The notes: a model not told the origin generated them from the letters alone. A DNA stretch of 11,312 nt from an uncultured Clostridium sp. (GCA_947426875.1 CANEFU010000019.1:1-11312), one strand, 5' to 3'. Positions 1-7,283 are shown, counted from the stretch's first letter. A program made the numbers and translations.

Positions 1-790
1 CTGCAATATGTCTAATTCCTTCACAAAAAGCTATACAGGTTCCCATGGAAATAGGATAAATAAATCCTGTTGTACATTCAAAAGTATGATGCAATGGCAA
101 AAAGGATAAGAATAAATCGTTTTTATCTATTTTAATCGTAGATGCTATATCAAATAAGTTAGCACATATGTTTTTATGAGATAACATGACTGCTTTTGAC
201 ATAGCAGTAGTTCCTGATGTAAATAGCATAATTCCCATTTCTTCGTTATCTATTTTTGCATCTAAAAATTCTCGATTACCACTTTCTAGTAATTTCTTTC
301 CTTTATTTAGTAATTCTGATTGAGAATAAATCCCATTTGTTTCTTTTTCTAAATCCATAGAAATGAAAAACTTCACATTACTATTATTTTTTGCTTTTAT
401 TTCATTCATAATGGTATCATATTTACTAGAATAAAAAATTCCTTCTATCTCTGAACGTATAATTAAGCTTTCTATTTCATTATCAGGCAAAGCCTTATCT
501 AAAGGTACTACTACACCTGTACCTGTTACAATAGCAAAATAAGCTAATCCCCATTCATATCTATTTTCTGATATAACAGCAATCCTTTTGTTTTTTAATC
601 CCATATCAATTAAAGCTGTTCCCAGTTGATTAATATTTTCTCTAAACTCTTTATGTGATATTTCTCTGAATATATCTGGTTTATCTGTTTTATATTTGTA
701 CGCTGGTCTATCACCGTACATTTCACCTGTTTTTTCAAGCATTTCCTTTAAATTTTCATATTTTTGTACTTTATGAACTGGTTTTCTCAT
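1..790 (-). CDS. Long-chain acyl-CoA synthetase (AMP-forming), N-terminal 263 residues, runs off the left edge
   Basis: This is an adenylate-forming enzyme of the AMP-binding (ANL) superfamily, expected to activate a fatty acid with ATP and then transfer it to CoA. Only the N-terminal 263 residues are in the window; family members are usually about 500-600 residues. Two hallmarks are visible: the Thr/Ser/Gly-rich phosphate-binding loop TSGTTAMSK at residues 191-199, followed by AVMLSH, and the LPLHHTFE motif at 231-238. The stretch AVISENRYEW (71-80) is also typical of long-chain acyl-CoA ligases. The loop has Ala and Ser where many relatives have Gly/Ser and Pro. The ATG at 790-788 overlaps the TGA of the upstream TetR gene (ATGA), so the two genes are almost certainly co-transcribed and translationally coupled; GAAGG lies 4 nt before the start. 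The exact acyl substrate cannot be read from this fragment. Confidence 0.9.
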   Translation of the reverse strand, partial: MRKPVHKVQKYENLKEMLEKTGEMYGDRPAYKYKTDKPDIFREISHKEFRENINQLGTALIDMGLKNKRIAVISENRYEWGLAYFAIVTGTGVVVPLDKALPDNEIESLIIRSEIEGIFYSSKYDTIMNEIKAKNNSNVKFFISMDLEKETNGIYSQSELLNKGKKLLESGNREFLDAKIDNEEMGIMLFTSGTTAMSKAVMLSHKNICANLFDIASTIKIDKNDLFLSFLPLHHTFECTTGFIYPISMGTCIAFCEGIRHIA

Positions 791-1356
791 TTTACCTTCA
801 ACCCTTCTATTACTGTATTTTCAAATTCCTTGAATAATTTCATGGTATCTATTTCTTTTTCTTCTCTTGTTTTATATACCAAACTAGAGCATATTAAAGC
901 ATAAATCTCAGAAGCAATCGCTTGTGGATTCCCCTTTTTGATTTGTCCAGCTTCCATTCCTTGTTCTACTATATTTTCAATTTGCTTAATATATTCTAAA
1001 ATGTGTTTTCTGCACTTTTGATGTCTTGCTTCATTTCCCCAAAATTGACTTAACAAAATAGTAATCAAATCCTCATATTTTACAACTATTTTAATTTGAA
1101 TTAATACGATGGCTTTAATTTTGTCAATATAATTGGAAAATTTAGCTGTTTTAATATCAATACTATTTTGTAAAAGCTTAATTCCTTCTTCTACCAAAAA
1201 ATTGAAAATCTCCTCTTTACTAGAAAAATGATAATATAAAGTTCCCTTTGCTACTCCTACCGTTGCTGTTATTTCCTCGATACTTGTTCCATCATATCCT
1301 TTTTCTGCAAATAGCTTCATTGATGTTTCAAATATTTTTCTTTTTGTTTTATTCAT
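787..1356 (-). CDS. TetR/AcrR-family transcriptional regulator
   Basis: A 189-residue DNA-binding regulator with the usual TetR length and layout. The N-terminal helix-turn-helix spans about residues 5-50: an IFETSMKLFAEKGYDGTS opening, the IEEIT..VGVAKGTLYYHF recognition region, then FSSKEEI. It is followed by an all-helical ligand-binding domain with no recognisable specificity motif. The start is the ATG at 1356, with AGGAAGG at 1368-1374, 11 nt upstream. The gene leads the operon and overlaps the acyl-CoA synthetase by ATGA. By context (inference) it may sense an acyl-CoA or fatty acid, like the FadR/YsiA-type TetR regulators of Bacillus, and control its own operon. It could equally respond to an unrelated ligand. 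Confidence 0.93.
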   Translation of the reverse strand: MNKTKRKIFETSMKLFAEKGYDGTSIEEITATVGVAKGTLYYHFSSKEEIFNFLVEEGIKLLQNSIDIKTAKFSNYIDKIKAIVLIQIKIVVKYEDLITILLSQFWGNEARHQKCRKHILEYIKQIENIVEQGMEAGQIKKGNPQAIASEIYALICSSLVYKTREEKEIDTMKLFKEFENTVIEGLKVK

Positions 1357-1402
1357 ATTCTTAACATCCTTCCTAAGTTTATTCTAGTCCATAATTGTTT
1401 TT

Positions 1403-1431
1403 ATTATATAGTTTATTTCATTTTTTTGCAA
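1403..1431 (-). promoter_or_regulatory. Sigma-A promoter for the TetR/acyl-CoA synthetase operon
   Basis: On the minus strand TTGCAA (1431-1426) is followed after exactly 17 nt by TATAAT (1408-1403). This is a near-consensus housekeeping promoter about 47 nt upstream of the TetR start codon. Its strength fits a promoter that is normally repressed. Confidence 0.75.
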
Positions 1432-1447
1432 TAGTTTTTATGTTATT

Positions 1448-1462
1448 TGAACCATTCGTTCA
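1448..1462. promoter_or_regulatory. Candidate TetR-family operator, TGAAC-N5-GTTCA
   Basis: A perfect 5-bp inverted repeat, TGAAC CATTC GTTCA, lies 17 bp upstream of the -35 box of the TetR promoter. Its TGAAC/GTTCA half-sites resemble those of many TetR-family regulators, including TGAATG-type acyl-CoA-responsive ones. It sits upstream of the -35 rather than over the core promoter, so classical steric repression is not obvious. The assignment is inferred from sequence symmetry and from the adjacent regulator gene. Confidence 0.4.
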
Positions 1463-1475
1463 GTTTGCTAACTTG

Positions 1476-1607
1476 CTACCAACCATTCCGAAATTGCCAA
1501 CAATTGCCAACCATTCCGGGTTTAATTGGCAACTTGCCAATTAAACCCGGAATGGTTGGCAATTGTTGGCAATTTCGGAATCATTGGCAGAGTCGGAATC
1601 GTTGGCA
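1476..1607. repeat. 97-nt near-perfect palindrome plus iterated CGGAATNNTTGGCA words
   Basis: Positions 1485-1532 are perfectly complementary to 1534-1581: 48 bp around a single C at 1533. Pairing continues with mismatches out to about 1476/1590. The right arm and its flank carry three copies of CGGAATNNTTGGCA (1548-1561, 1576-1589, 1594-1607). TTGGCA recurs at 1526, 1556, 1566, 1584 and 1602. The block is visibly richer in G and C than its flanks. It lies between the leftward TetR promoter and the rightward protease promoter, so it should belong to neither transcript. It could be a regulator array, a MITE/REP-like insertion or a cruciform-forming element. Open frames that cross it are repeat-encoded and not credible. 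Confidence 0.9.
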
Positions 1608-1626
1608 TAAATTTTATCATTCCCTC

Positions 1627-1655
1627 TTTACTTTTTTTATCAATTAATATAAAAT
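1627..1655 (+). promoter_or_regulatory. Possible promoter for the Lon-like protease gene
   Basis: TTTACT (1627-1632) and TAAAAT (1650-1655) are 17 nt apart and would start transcription near 1662, giving a leader of about 38 nt before the ATG. The match is moderate. A TATACT at 1670-1675 lacks a good -35 and would start almost on the ribosome binding site. Confidence 0.4.
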
Positions 1656-1699
1656 GTTATCAAATTGGATATACTAAGAAAAAATTTTGGAGGAAACAA

Positions 1700-4084
1700 A
1701 TGAAAAACAAAAATGAATTAAGTTACAAAGATTTAAAAATGACATGTGATACTAACCTATTCAAGTTTGATACCACAGAAGAACTAGAACCGATTCAATC
1801 TGGAATTGGTCAAGACCGCGGAATCAAAGCTTTAGAATTCGGATTACAAGTAGATGTAAAAGGCTATAATCTTTACTTAGAAGGACCAAGTGGAGTTGGT
1901 AAGACAATGTATACCAAAAACTATTTGGACAAAATTGCACCTAAAAAGAAAACACCTTCTGATTGGTGTTACATCTATAATTTTCAAATTCCAAATGAGC
2001 CTATCGCTGTTGAACTACCAGCTGGTCAAGGAAAAGAATTTAGAGATTCTATGGATGGATTTATCAAAGAAATTCGAAAGGATATTCAAAAAACTTTTAA
2101 TAATGATGATTTTGAAAAAGAAAAATCCTTAATCAAGCAAGAATTTGAAGTAAAGCGTTCTGCCCTACTTGATAAATTAAACCAGAATGCTTCAAAATAT
2201 AATTTCCAAGTAAAAGCTGCTCAAAATGGAATTTATATGATGCCTGTTGTAGATGGAAAAGCTATTGAAGAAGAAGAATTTGAAAAATTAGATGAAACCA
2301 TCAAACAAAAATATGAAGAAAAATCTGTGTTAGTACAAGAACAAATTATGGAAGCCATTAATCAAATAAAAGAAATTGAACGTCAATCTGATAAAAAAAT
2401 TTCAGAGTGGCAATCCAATGTTGCTTTACTTACGGTTAATGCTCATATCAATTTCTTAAAATCAAAATATAAAAGAAATAAAAAAATTAACCAGTTTCTA
2501 AATGATGTGAAACAAGATGTCTTAAAAAATATACCTGTCTTTTTAGAAGATGAAACCAATAAGCAACCTCAACCACAGCAAAATCCTGCTGCTAAAAAGC
2601 CTGACCCTTGTTTGAATTATCGTGTTAATTTATTCATTGATAATTCTAACCGTGAAGGTGCACCAGTTATCATGGATTCTAATTATTCTTATCATAATAT
2701 TTTTGGCTCTTTAGAATATGAAAACTATTATGGTTCTTTGAAAACAGACCATACCATGCTAAAACCTGGTCTTATGCAACGCGCCAATGGTGGTTATATC
2801 ATTTTCCAAGCGAAAGATTTGCTTGCTAATGGATTGTGCTATGAAGCTTTAAAGAAAGCTTTACGAGTAAAAGAACTAAGCATCGAAAATGCTACTGACC
2901 AACGTTCTTCCATGGTACTAGTTTCTTTAAAACCAGAACCAATTCCTTTGAATTTGAAGGTTATTTTAATTGGAAATGCTAACATTTATCAAACACTTTT
3001 AGCGATGGACTCTGATTTTAAAAAATTATTTAAAATCAAAGTAGAATTTGAAGATGATGCTCTAATCAATTCTGAAAACTTACAAAAGCTATCTCAAATT
3101 GTGCATGGTTTTTGCGAGCATGAAGAGTTACCACATTTAGATAAGTCTGCTATGGCTCGTCTGGTTGAATATGCTTCTAAATTAGCAGGAAGCCATCATA
3201 AACTTTCTACTAGGTTTGATAATTTAACACAAGTAGTAGGCGAGGCCGCTACTTGGGCCAAACTTTCCAAGTCTAAAATAGTAACTGCTAAATTTATTGA
3301 TAAAGCTTTAGAAGAGCGTATTGAAAGAATCAAAAAATATGATAGTAAATATTTGGATATGATAAGAGAAAACACGCTTTTAATCAATACTTCTGGCTCA
3401 GAAGTAGGACAATTAAATGGTTTAACGGTTATGACAATAGGTGATTATACTTTTGGTAAACCAGCCAAAATCACAGTTAATACTTACACAGGTAAAAATG
3501 GAATTATCAACATTGAAAGAGAGGTTGAAATATCAGGACCATCTCACTCTAAGGGAGTTTTAATATTAACTGGTTATTTGGGTGAAATGTTTGCACAAGA
3601 TATTCCTTTATGTTTGACAGCAAGTATCTGTTTTGAACAATTATATAATGGGGTTGATGGAGATAGTGCTTCTAGTACAGAATTATACGGATTATTATCA
3701 AGTTTATCTGGAATACCAATCAATCAATCAATTGCTGTTACTGGTTCTGTTAATCAAAAAGGTCAGATTCAACCAATTGGTGGTGTCAATGAGAAAATTG
3801 AAGGCTTTTTCCAAATCTGTAAAATGAGAGGATTAGATGGTTCTCATGGTGTTATGATACCTGTGCAAAATGTAGATAATTTACAATTATCCGATGAAAT
3901 TATTGAAGCAGTTAAAAATAAAGAATTCCATATTTACTCTGTTTCTACTATAGAAGAAGGAATCGAAGTATTAACTGGTGTTCCAGCCGGTAAGAAAGAC
4001 CGTGACGGACATTTTCCAGCTGGTACCATTAATTATCTAGTTTATGAAAAGTTAAGAAAATATGCAAAAATTAGTAAAGATTAA
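1700..4084 (+). CDS. LonB-type ATP-dependent serine protease (AAA + Lon protease domains)
   Basis: A 794-residue ATP-dependent protease of the archaeal-LonB-like group (COG1067; AAA_32 plus Lon C-terminal domain), expected to unfold and degrade cytosolic proteins. Walker A GPSGVGKT is at residues 62-69. A long charged, probably coiled-coil insertion covers about 130-300. A Walker-B-like NGGYIIF is at 363-369. The proteolytic domain holds the catalytic Ser656 (GDSAS) and Lys699 (GGVNEKIEG). Their 43-residue spacing matches the Ser679/Lys722 dyad of E. coli Lon, so the enzyme looks active. The chosen ATG at 1700 has GGAGG at 1689-1693, 6 nt upstream. The same frame stays open back to 1526, but that 58-residue extension is encoded by the palindrome and has no ribosome binding site. 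The gene is monocistronic, diverges from the TetR operon and ends at a hairpin. Confidence 0.95.
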   Translation: MKNKNELSYKDLKMTCDTNLFKFDTTEELEPIQSGIGQDRGIKALEFGLQVDVKGYNLYLEGPSGVGKTMYTKNYLDKIAPKKKTPSDWCYIYNFQIPNEPIAVELPAGQGKEFRDSMDGFIKEIRKDIQKTFNNDDFEKEKSLIKQEFEVKRSALLDKLNQNASKYNFQVKAAQNGIYMMPVVDGKAIEEEEFEKLDETIKQKYEEKSVLVQEQIMEAINQIKEIERQSDKKISEWQSNVALLTVNAHINFLKSKYKRNKKINQFLNDVKQDVLKNIPVFLEDETNKQPQPQQNPAAKKPDPCLNYRVNLFIDNSNREGAPVIMDSNYSYHNIFGSLEYENYYGSLKTDHTMLKPGLMQRANGGYIIFQAKDLLANGLCYEALKKALRVKELSIENATDQRSSMVLVSLKPEPIPLNLKVILIGNANIYQTLLAMDSDFKKLFKIKVEFEDDALINSENLQKLSQIVHGFCEHEELPHLDKSAMARLVEYASKLAGSHHKLSTRFDNLTQVVGEAATWAKLSKSKIVTAKFIDKALEERIERIKKYDSKYLDMIRENTLLINTSGSEVGQLNGLTVMTIGDYTFGKPAKITVNTYTGKNGIINIEREVEISGPSHSKGVLILTGYLGEMFAQDIPLCLTASICFEQLYNGVDGDSASSTELYGLLSSLSGIPINQSIAVTGSVNQKGQIQPIGGVNEKIEGFFQICKMRGLDGSHGVMIPVQNVDNLQLSDEIIEAVKNKEFHIYSVSTIEEGIEVLTGVPAGKKDRDGHFPAGTINYLVYEKLRKYAKISKD

Positions 4085-4102
4085 AAATACTCCTTCCCAT
4101 AA

Positions 4103-4146
4103 AAAAACAAAGAAAGTAAACTATCCATTTCACTTTCTTTGTTTTT
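4103..4146. terminator. Terminator hairpin between convergent genes
   Basis: A 15-bp stem pairs 4103-4117 with 4132-4146 around a 14-nt loop (AAAAACAAAGAAAGT against its complement). It lies 18 nt after the protease stop and before the convergent nucleotidase stop. Its A- and T-rich outer stem means it can act in both directions. Confidence 0.75.
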
Positions 4147-4196
4147 CATTTTACTATTTATTTTATCATAATTGCATATAAAAAATAAATGATTTA

Positions 4197-4781
4197 CTAC
4201 TTTCTATTTATTTCCATCTTCTTTATAATAGAATAGATTTCGTTCCAATCTTTTACTCTCATTATATTATTCCCCACACACTGTTTGTTATAGATGGCAT
4301 CAAATACGATAACAGGTATAAATTCAGCTATTTGAGTAATATGTTGTGGCTCATCTTCTATCAATACATCTAATTGATTTTCAATACAAGAAGACTTCTT
4401 CTCAACTTTTCCCACTATTAATTTATCATAAACAATTCCTTTCTCTTTTAGAAATTTTTCCGTTGTTTCATATGGTGTTTTGAACATTGGAATTGCTCTT
4501 GATGATATAATATTAATATGATGTCCCTCATTTTTTAACTTTTGGATTATTTCTCTCGCATTCTCTTTTACTTCCGCTTGTAATACCACTTCTTCCAAAT
4601 ATTTTATACAAAAGTCCATATTTTCTTCTTGCGTCCAATCATATAAATTATAAGTTGCCACTCCCTCTTCATGCATTTGTAAATCTCTTTTTACCACTGT
4701 ATCATTATATCTTTGACAATATTTTTTTAATATTGGTAAAGTATTTGTTATGGTATTATCAATATCAATTCCTATCTTCAT
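4197..4781 (-). CDS. HAD-superfamily 5'-nucleotidase-like protein (YqfW/NT5C type)
   Basis: A 194-residue HAD-superfamily phosphatase resembling the NT5C (deoxyribonucleotidase) family and Bacillus YqfW. HAD motif I is DIDNT at residues 6-10 (nucleophile Asp6, acid/base Asp8). Motif II is IISSR at 91-95. A motif III lysine lies in LIVGKVEKK (about 121-129, Lys125 or a neighbour). Motif IV is IEDEP at 141-145. It probably dephosphorylates a nucleotide or similar small phosphate ester; the substrate is not determined. The frame is open 6 codons further upstream to an ATG at 4799, but no ribosome binding site precedes that codon. The ATG at 4781 has GGAAGG about 9 nt upstream and begins directly with the conserved MKIGIDIDNT, so it is preferred. 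Confidence 0.85.
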   Translation of the reverse strand: MKIGIDIDNTITNTLPILKKYCQRYNDTVVKRDLQMHEEGVATYNLYDWTQEENMDFCIKYLEEVVLQAEVKENAREIIQKLKNEGHHINIISSRAIPMFKTPYETTEKFLKEKGIVYDKLIVGKVEKKSSCIENQLDVLIEDEPQHITQIAEFIPVIVFDAIYNKQCVGNNIMRVKDWNEIYSIIKKMEINRK

Positions 4782-4829
4782 ATCTCTTTTCCTTCCCATC
4801 AGAATTGACTCGATTTTATCATAAAAAAG

Positions 4830-4898
4830 AATAAAAAGAAAGACTTTTCTATGAACTATCCCCTAAAGTTGAGTTCAATACAGTTCTTTCTTTTTATT
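4830..4898 (-). terminator. Rho-independent terminator of the DUF421-DUF4363 operon
   Basis: A 14-bp stem pairs 4830-4843 with 4885-4898. A second inner helix pairs TGAACT (4852-4857) with AGTTCA (4872-4877). Read on the minus strand it is followed by a run of six U at 4828-4823. It lies 9 nt past the DUF4363 stop, as expected for a terminator, and just upstream of the nucleotidase gene. Confidence 0.75.
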
Positions 4899-4907
4899 GA
4901 AATTTTA

Positions 4908-5297
4908 TTAAAATACATTTTGTAAATTAAAAGCATACTTATCCTCAATATGTTTTAAAATAAAAACACTTTTATCCAATTCACTAACAGATTCCTCATA
5001 ATCTTCTGTTTCAATAAAACTCTTTATCGCTATCAATTCTGTCTCTACTTTTTCCAACTCATCATGTTCGATAAAATAAGCTAATTTATCATGTTTCTTT
5101 TCCCATTGTTCATAAATTCTTTCCATTTCATTTCGTACACTTTCATTTTCTACATTTTCTTGTGTTATATTTCCTCTTAAGCTCATAAGTCCACTAGATA
5201 ACTCGCTCACTGATTCCTTAGTATAATTTTGTGTCGTGTTATTTCCAAAAATAATAGCAATGACAATAACAATACAAATAATAGCTTCTTTTAACAT
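4908..5297 (-). CDS. DUF4363-family membrane-anchored protein
   Basis: A 129-residue protein with an N-terminal hydrophobic helix (residues 4-18, AIICIVIVIAIIFG). It is followed by a polar, acidic, helical domain predicted to lie outside the membrane, rich in Glu/Lys with likely amphipathic helices (about 25-125). Length, layout and its place directly downstream of a DUF421 gene match the DUF4363 family, whose function is unknown. AAAAGGAG (5312-5305) lies 7 nt before the ATG. A membrane-associated complex with the DUF421 protein is a reasonable inference from the gene pairing only. Confidence 0.8.
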   Translation of the reverse strand: MLKEAIICIVIVIAIIFGNNTTQNYTKESVSELSSGLMSLRGNITQENVENESVRNEMERIYEQWEKKHDKLAYFIEHDELEKVETELIAIKSFIETEDYEESVSELDKSVFILKHIEDKYAFNLQNVF

Positions 5298-5312
5298 CTC
5301 AAAACTCCTTTT

Positions 5313-5341
5313 AAGGATTGAGGGACGGCCCCAAAATCCTT
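5313..5341 (-). repeat. Small hairpin with GGGGCCGTCCC core between DUF421 and DUF4363 genes
   Basis: AAGGATT at 5313-5319 pairs with AATCCTT at 5335-5341. An inner GGGG/TCCC helix follows, giving about 11 bp overall with a short CCG loop and a 2-nt internal mismatch. It starts inside the DUF421 stop codon and ends just before the DUF4363 ribosome binding site. The GGGACGG...CCCC core is unlike the surrounding AT-rich DNA and recalls the GGGGACG tips of the larger element at 7306-7431. It could be a partial terminator or processing site, or a remnant of the same repeat class. Confidence 0.55.
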
Positions 5342-6008
5342 ATTCTTTTTCTTGGCAAAAGATTTGGCCTTTTCCGTCTATGGTTACAACCAATGCTTCT
5401 TCTGGCTTTATTCCGAATTTTTCTACTTGATTTTTGAGCCATGCATAATTTTTCCCTATTATTTTCAAATTCTTTTCCATAATTTTTCCGTCTATTACTA
5501 AATCATATGGTATCCCTTCATATTCTGGTTTAATTTGAAAATCTTCTGGTATTGTATTTCTTTTTTCTGGCTTCTGAATTACCGTTACTTGTCCACTTGT
5601 TTCTAATATGGCATATTCTACATCTCCCAAGTTTACTACATTATTTCCTCTTAATCTTTCTTCTAACTCATTTATGGTAAATCTTTCTTTTTTTAATGCC
5701 TTTTCATTTACTTTTCCTCGATAAATTAAAATACTTGGTTTTCCACATATAATTTCTCTTGCTTTTAAACTTTTTATATTGATTACTGATATGATTAAAT
5801 GCATAACTAAAAGTCCTAAGATAGGTATAATTCCATTGGATATAGGAATTCCTATTTCTGTCATTGGTATAGAGGCTAAATCTGCTATCATGATGGAAAT
5901 AGCCAATTCAAAAGGTTGTAATTGTCCTATTTCTCTTTTTCCCATTAATCTCATAACAATTAAAACTATGATATATAGAATAATGGCTCTAAAAAATGTA
6001 ATTAACAT
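5340..6008 (-). CDS. DUF421 (YetF-like) membrane protein
   Basis: A 222-residue protein of the DUF421/YetF family. There are three N-terminal hydrophobic helices (about residues 3-20, 33-50 and 58-78). The hallmark MGKREIGQLQPFEL is at 22-35, and a soluble alpha/beta domain (about 80-220) contains PSILIYRGKV and LRGNNVVNLGDVEYAILE. Family members sit in the cell membrane; their biochemical role is unclear. A GTG at 6035 would add nine residues but has no ribosome binding site. The ATG at 6008 has AGGTG 5 nt upstream and begins with the first membrane helix, so it is preferred. The gene is first in an operon with DUF4363, 42 bp downstream. Confidence 0.9.
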   Translation of the reverse strand: MLITFFRAIILYIIVLIVMRLMGKREIGQLQPFELAISIMIADLASIPMTEIGIPISNGIIPILGLLVMHLIISVINIKSLKAREIICGKPSILIYRGKVNEKALKKERFTINELEERLRGNNVVNLGDVEYAILETSGQVTVIQKPEKRNTIPEDFQIKPEYEGIPYDLVIDGKIMEKNLKIIGKNYAWLKNQVEKFGIKPEEALVVTIDGKGQIFCQEKE

Positions 6009-6083
6009 GAAAACACCTGCTTTTTCTTTTTTCACTTTTTGATTTTATTTTTTACAAATTTTAACTTTTTTATACGTTATTTT

Positions 6084-6113
6084 TTGAATAAATATTTTTT
6101 TTTTGAGAATAAT
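6084..6113 (+). promoter_or_regulatory. Weak promoter candidate for the holin-IV-like gene
   Basis: TTGAAT (6084-6089) and AATAAT (6108-6113) are 18 nt apart within a T-rich tract. The match is modest. A rightward promoter must lie in this divergent gap, because the gene that follows has its own excellent ribosome binding site and no upstream neighbour on its strand. Confidence 0.3.
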
Positions 6114-6172
6114 AATGTTGTAACCTTAAAAATTTTACATGATGAAATTTTATATCTAAGGAGGTTAGACTT

Positions 6173-6547
6173 ATGTCAGAAGCTCAAGGAAATCAAGTAA
6201 AATCAGGTGGCTCTACTGCATGGCAAATAGTTGGTAGATTAGTTGCTTCAGCTGTAGTGTTAGCTATTACTGCATTTTTTACACCAGGATTTACAATTAA
6301 TAGTTTTTGGACTTTAGCAATTGCTGCAGTAGTCCTAACAGTAATTGATTATTTAGTTATCAAATTCACTGGTTTACATGCTAGTCCATTTGGTAAAGGA
6401 TTTGTAGGTTTCGCATTAGCAGCTATTGTTTTATATGTAACTCAATTCTTTGTAGCAGGATATTCAATATCTTGGATGGCTGCTATTATTGGTGCTTTAA
6501 TCTATGGTGTAGTTGATTACTTTATACCTGGAAATCAATCAATGTAG
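6173..6547 (+). CDS. Four-helix membrane protein, phage holin superfamily IV / YvlD-like
   Basis: A 124-residue protein with a short polar N-terminus (MSEAQGNQVKSGG) and four hydrophobic segments at about 17-36, 43-64, 76-94 and 98-117. The two halves echo each other (PGFTINSFW..AAVVLTVIDYL and AGYSISWM..GALIYGVVDYFIPG), a pattern seen in the four-TM holin-IV/YvlD family (PF04020-like). Such genes are usually chromosomal and not part of a prophage. No lysis or phage genes are nearby, so a membrane or envelope role is more likely than lysis. TAAGGAGGT at 6157-6165 lies 7 nt before the ATG, a very strong ribosome binding site. The gene is monocistronic and ends at a hairpin. Confidence 0.75.
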   Translation: MSEAQGNQVKSGGSTAWQIVGRLVASAVVLAITAFFTPGFTINSFWTLAIAAVVLTVIDYLVIKFTGLHASPFGKGFVGFALAAIVLYVTQFFVAGYSISWMAAIIGALIYGVVDYFIPGNQSM

Positions 6548-6556
6548 TAAACTCAA

Positions 6557-6609
6557 AAAAGAAACCATATCAATAATGTTCTTATAGCATTATCGATATA
6601 GTTTCTTTT
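6557..6609. terminator. Bidirectional terminator between convergent genes
   Basis: A 22-bp stem with two mismatches pairs 6557-6578 with 6588-6609 around a 9-nt loop. It has an A-run on the left and a T-rich tail (TCTTTTTTATT) on the right. It lies 9 nt after the holin-like stop and just before the stop of the convergent beta-helix gene, so it probably serves both. Confidence 0.85.
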
Positions 6610-6617
6610 CTTTTTTA

Positions 6618-7283
6618 TTATCTTTTTTCTACGATTTCATTTTTATTTTTATAAATACTATTTTGTGGCACAACACCTCTAACACAAGATAATGGATAAA
6701 TATTTGATTTTCTTCCAACTACCGTTCCTGGATTTAATACACTATTACATCCAACTTCTACTTCATCACCAAGCATAGCACCAAACTTTTTGATTCCTGT
6801 CTCGATTTGGTCCTTTCCCTTTTTTACAACCACTAACTTTTTATCCGATTTTACATTAGAAGTAATAGAGCCTGCTCCCATATGAGCTTTGTAACCTAAT
6901 ATGGAATCTCCTACATAATTATAATGTGGCACTTGCACCTTATTAAATAAGATAACATTTTTCAATTCTGTGGAATTACCAACAACAGCATTTTCTCCAA
7001 CAATTGCTTTTCCACGAATAAAAGCACAATGTCTTATTTCTGCACCTTCCCCAATAATAGCTGGTCCATGAATATATGCTGTTGGCATTACCTTAGCGCT
7101 TTTTGCAATCCACACATCTTCTCCTACTTTATCATATTTTTCAGGTGATAACTTATTTCCTAATTCTATAATAAAATCATTAATTTGACTAAGAGCCTCC
7201 CAAGGATAAGTTACGCTTTCTAATAAATCTTTTGCTATTGTTTCTTCTAAATTGTATAAATTACAAATCTTACATTCTTCCAT
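6618..7283 (-). CDS. Left-handed beta-helix (hexapeptide-repeat) protein, GlmU C-domain-like
   Basis: A 221-residue protein. After an N-terminal helical part (about 1-50) it is made of hexapeptide repeats (about 53-200: AKVMPTAYIHGPAIIGEGAEI, FIRGKAIVGENAVVGNSTELKNVIL, GDEVEVGCNSVLNPGTVVGRKSNIYP). It resembles the C-terminal beta-helix of bifunctional sugar-phosphate nucleotidyltransferases such as GlmU, including an SNVKSDKK..IETG..GAMLGD stretch like the acetyltransferase active-site strip. It has no nucleotidyltransferase domain of its own. The upstream gene on the same strand encodes one of a different (UDPGP) fold, so the two may supply N-acetylglucosamine-1-P and UDP-GlcNAc steps or another UDP-sugar (inference). 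AAAGGA (7297-7292) lies 8 nt before the ATG. Confidence 0.8.
   Translation of the reverse strand: MEECKICNLYNLEETIAKDLLESVTYPWEALSQINDFIIELGNKLSPEKYDKVGEDVWIAKSAKVMPTAYIHGPAIIGEGAEIRHCAFIRGKAIVGENAVVGNSTELKNVILFNKVQVPHYNYVGDSILGYKAHMGAGSITSNVKSDKKLVVVKKGKDQIETGIKKFGAMLGDEVEVGCNSVLNPGTVVGRKSNIYPLSCVRGVVPQNSIYKNKNEIVEKR

Noticed and set aside
1526..1607. Sigma-54 promoter or CRISPR-like array from repeated TTGGCA words
   Set aside because: No TGGCAC-N5-TTGCW spacing is present. The repeats are short, unevenly spaced and palindromic, with no spacers.
1447..1647. A 66-codon open frame on the plus strand across the palindrome
   Set aside because: Its sequence is just the translated repeat words, with no ribosome binding site and no recognisable protein character.
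1526..1699. A 58-residue N-terminal extension of the Lon-like protease
   Set aside because: It is encoded by the palindrome and an AT-rich leader with the promoter inside it. The ATG at 1700 has a perfect GGAGG site 6 nt upstream.
6173..6547. A prophage lysis holin
   Set aside because: No endolysin, tail or other phage gene is nearby. Holin-IV/YvlD-like proteins are common as isolated chromosomal genes.
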